The position numbers and the translations under genes were made by a program. Shown here one piece after another: positions 52,945 through 54,303 of a DNA stretch of 54,303 nucleotides. Position 1 is the stretch's first letter. Each line of letters starts with the position of its first letter. The stretch lies in assembly GCA_009843815.1 (NCBI GenBank), contig VYCS01000046.1, positions 1 through 54,303 on the forward strand, written 5' to 3'. The stretch comes from Cenarchaeum sp. SB0675_bin_21. Its GTDB lineage: Archaea; Thermoproteota; Nitrososphaeria; Nitrososphaerales; Nitrosopumilaceae. The notes under the pieces were generated by a model that made no database searches, was not told the origin of the DNA, and saw nothing but the letters and a program-made list of their open reading frames with translations.

Positions 52945-53300
52945 ATGACCGTTGCTGTAAAGACACTCTTCATATTGAGTAACACTAGCAACATGCCTAA
53001 TCTGCATGCAACGCGTCCTGACTTTTCGGAACTACGGACCTGTTGTAACAATTTGGCATATACCATACTGTATAGTATGGGAAATAAATTTTTGACTTTT
53101 TTGATCGGCATGCTATAAAGATCGTGTAATATTATACAATATGTTTTATCACATATCTTAGAAAAAAATACCATCAACGTAATACAGTGTAACAACCTAA
53201 CATGATTTTCATACCGATAACTCTCATGATGTTGGGGGATGAACTATTTCTATAACCTGTACAGAAGCTTATACATGCTGTTATAATGCGCAGCATAAAT

Positions 53301-53320
53301 ATTAAAAAATTGAAAAAAAT
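53301..53320 (-). terminator. T-tract terminator of the surface protein gene
   Basis: On the reverse strand two T runs (TTTTTTT and TTTTTT) begin about 8 nt after the stop codon at 53327. Confidence 0.55.
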
Positions 53321-53326
53321 GGACTA

Positions 53327-54303
53327 TTATTTAATCGTACAACCCGCGTTGAGTACGCTGTTATAGTCAAGCTGAATTATAAGCGAGCTTCCTGGGAATG
53401 TTCCGCTAATCTTTACATCATGACCACTGACTGTCAGAGGCAGAGTCTTGGGACTGTTATCATCTTCTGATAGTTCCCAGTCATCGCCAAACGTGTACAT
53501 AACATCTGCGGTATCATCATTGTTTCCGTCTAGTATGGTCAAACCTAAAGTACCAAAGTTTGCTAGGTTGTCATCATCACCACTTGCACCGATTATATCG
53601 GTTATCGTAAATGGATTTCCGCCACAGTCCAGAGTGTCCTCGTACGTCTTTAGTATGCCATCACCAGATATCGTTGCACCAAATGTCCTGCTGTATGGTG
53701 TGTCTGCACCTACGGCACTTGCTGCACCGCCAATACTGATTGAACACGTAGTATCACTATATGCATTCCAGTTTACCATTACCGTGTATAGCTCGATCTC
53801 TTCGTTCGCATCAGTCTTTGGGTCGTCCTTTGTAGCATTTTCAATTAAGGCATCTCTAGTAGTAGAATCAGTAATATCAGCACCAAAAGGAGTAGTACCA
53901 TGGAGGTTGTTTAAGTTAGCTGCAGCCGTGACGTTTGCTAAACCAAACTCCCCATCATATAGTTGGGTCTCAAACTGTAGACCCATACCAGCTGTAAGTT
54001 TTCTATTTTCAAATGTCTCAGGCCTATCATACTCAACATAGTCAGCATCATTATTGCCGGAACCAATCACAAAGTTGTTGTTGTATAATGTTCTGCCATC
54101 TACAGTTATGTAGTTTATTTGAGAGTATGTGCGTAGATTATCAGCATTATCAGTACCAGAAACAGCGGGGAACTGTCGAGACAGATACTGTACAGCGTTT
54201 GCATTAGCGCTGTCACCAGTACGATCACTAGGGTTGGATTGGATCATGTCTGCAGTATCCAAGAATACATCACTACTACATGTGAATGTCATGTCTAATT
54301 CAT
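53327..54303 (-). CDS. Acidic surface (S-layer-like) protein, C-terminal part
   Basis: The reverse frame is open from the right edge of the window to a stop at 53327, at least 321 residues. The first in-window ATG (54292) is preceded by open codons, so the protein probably begins outside. It is rich in Asp, Asn, Thr and Gly, predominantly beta-strand, with few lysines (GNNDDTADVMYTFGDDWELSEDDN, SGTFPGSSLIIQLDYNSVL) and scattered cysteines (TCSSD, TTCSIS, LDCGG, GCTIK). There is no transmembrane anchor at the C-terminus. This composition suits an exported cell-surface protein, perhaps the S-layer of this lineage; the family is not certain. Confidence 0.65.
   Translation of the reverse strand, partial: ELDMTFTCSSDVFLDTADMIQSNPSDRTGDSANANAVQYLSRQFPAVSGTDNADNLRTYSQINYITVDGRTLYNNNFVIGSGNNDADYVEYDRPETFENRKLTAGMGLQFETQLYDGEFGLANVTAAANLNNLHGTTPFGADITDSTTRDALIENATKDDPKTDANEEIELYTVMVNWNAYSDTTCSISIGGAASAVGADTPYSRTFGATISGDGILKTYEDTLDCGGNPFTITDIIGASGDDDNLANFGTLGLTILDGNNDDTADVMYTFGDDWELSEDDNSPKTLPLTVSGHDVKISGTFPGSSLIIQLDYNSVLNAGCTIK

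Larger units (their letters stand above)
52844..53326. other. Intergenic region with repeat copy B
   Basis: A/T-rich. A + strand frame running to 53118 begins with the repeat-encoded AARKS.TIENRLG but the remainder (about 55 residues) is not convincingly coding; at most it is a transposon remnant. Otherwise nothing recognised until the terminator of the right-hand gene. Confidence 0.4.

Noticed and set aside
52837-53118. 93-residue + strand protein downstream of the sugar dehydrogenase
   Set aside because: Only the repeat-encoded segment looks coding; the remainder is low-quality sequence without a plausible start signal.
1-54303. tRNA or rRNA genes
   Set aside because: I looked for T-arm type and rRNA-like conserved stretches in the gaps and recognised none; a tRNA with unusual introns could still be missed without a covariance search.

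Overview
The window reads as ordinary archaeal chromosome, most likely from an ammonia-oxidising-type member of the Nitrososphaerota (Thaumarchaeota), with moderate rather than low G+C. The evidence is: archaeal ribosomal proteins (S4e, and an RNase P protein gene inside the S10/spc-type operon); a proteasome alpha subunit beside a SPOUT RNA methyltransferase; coenzyme F420 biosynthesis (CofE); TATA boxes about 25 nt upstream of start codons, implying leaderless mRNAs; and secreted proteins carrying a short W-I/W-W/D-G-x-I type module that I associate with this phylum. A relative of Cenarchaeum or another sponge-associated lineage would fit the base composition, but that is inference. I recognise no tRNA, rRNA or CRISPR array.

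Layout. 1-1.6 kb: start of a secreted FG-GAP protein running off the left edge, a signal-peptide gene interrupted by an in-frame TGA, a 45-bp dispersed repeat and a frameshifted small gene. 1.6-8.6 kb: membrane protein plus ilvD, two tandem winged-helix regulators, a double-PAS protein, a DUF3892-like protein, a G+C-rich patch with a decayed SWIM zinc-finger gene and a TauE/SafE permease, and a secreted protein. 8.7-14.7 kb: HIT hydrolase and a compact trpEGDCBA operon (no trpF). 14.9-22.8 kb: ribosomal operon L3-L4-L23-S19-L22-S3-L29-rnp1-S17-L14-L24-S4e-L5-S14-S8-L6; rpl2 is absent from its usual place and the operon stops after L6. 23.3-26.7 kb: NERD-domain gene, an 18-bp repeat array resembling archaeal origin recognition boxes, a proteasome/SPOUT/33-residue membrane peptide operon, DUF371 and a 40-residue membrane peptide. 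26.9-28.3 kb: a TnpB-only IS605-type element. 28.4-39.4 kb: MetH (no homocysteine domain), ProS, SerB-CofE, TrxB, a cysteine-synthase family enzyme with TusA, and a secreted ligand-binding protein. 39.7-49.6 kb: a complete glycine cleavage and lipoylation cluster of visibly higher G+C. 49.9-54.3 kb: secreted nuclease-like protein, PHP phosphoesterase, a decayed tnpB end, a PQQ-type sugar dehydrogenase and the 3' part of an acidic surface protein running off the right edge.

How the genes work together. The glycine cleavage region contains every protein of the system (GcvH, both halves of GcvP, GcvT, Lpd), the lipoate attachment pair LplA/LplB and the sulfur-inserting LipA. In the same block sit a luciferase-like (LLM) oxidoreductase and a Cys-His-Asn condensing enzyme, which hints at a local source of the C8 acyl precursor of lipoate. 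CofE, some 10 kb away, makes the F420 that LLM enzymes often use. SerB, the cysteine-synthase homologue, TusA and TrxB form a serine/cysteine/sulfur/redox neighbourhood. The best candidate for something undescribed is the 24.3-kb repeat array (putative Orc1/Cdc6 origin, with a second smaller cluster at 7.8 kb), followed by the condensing enzyme within the lipoylation cluster.
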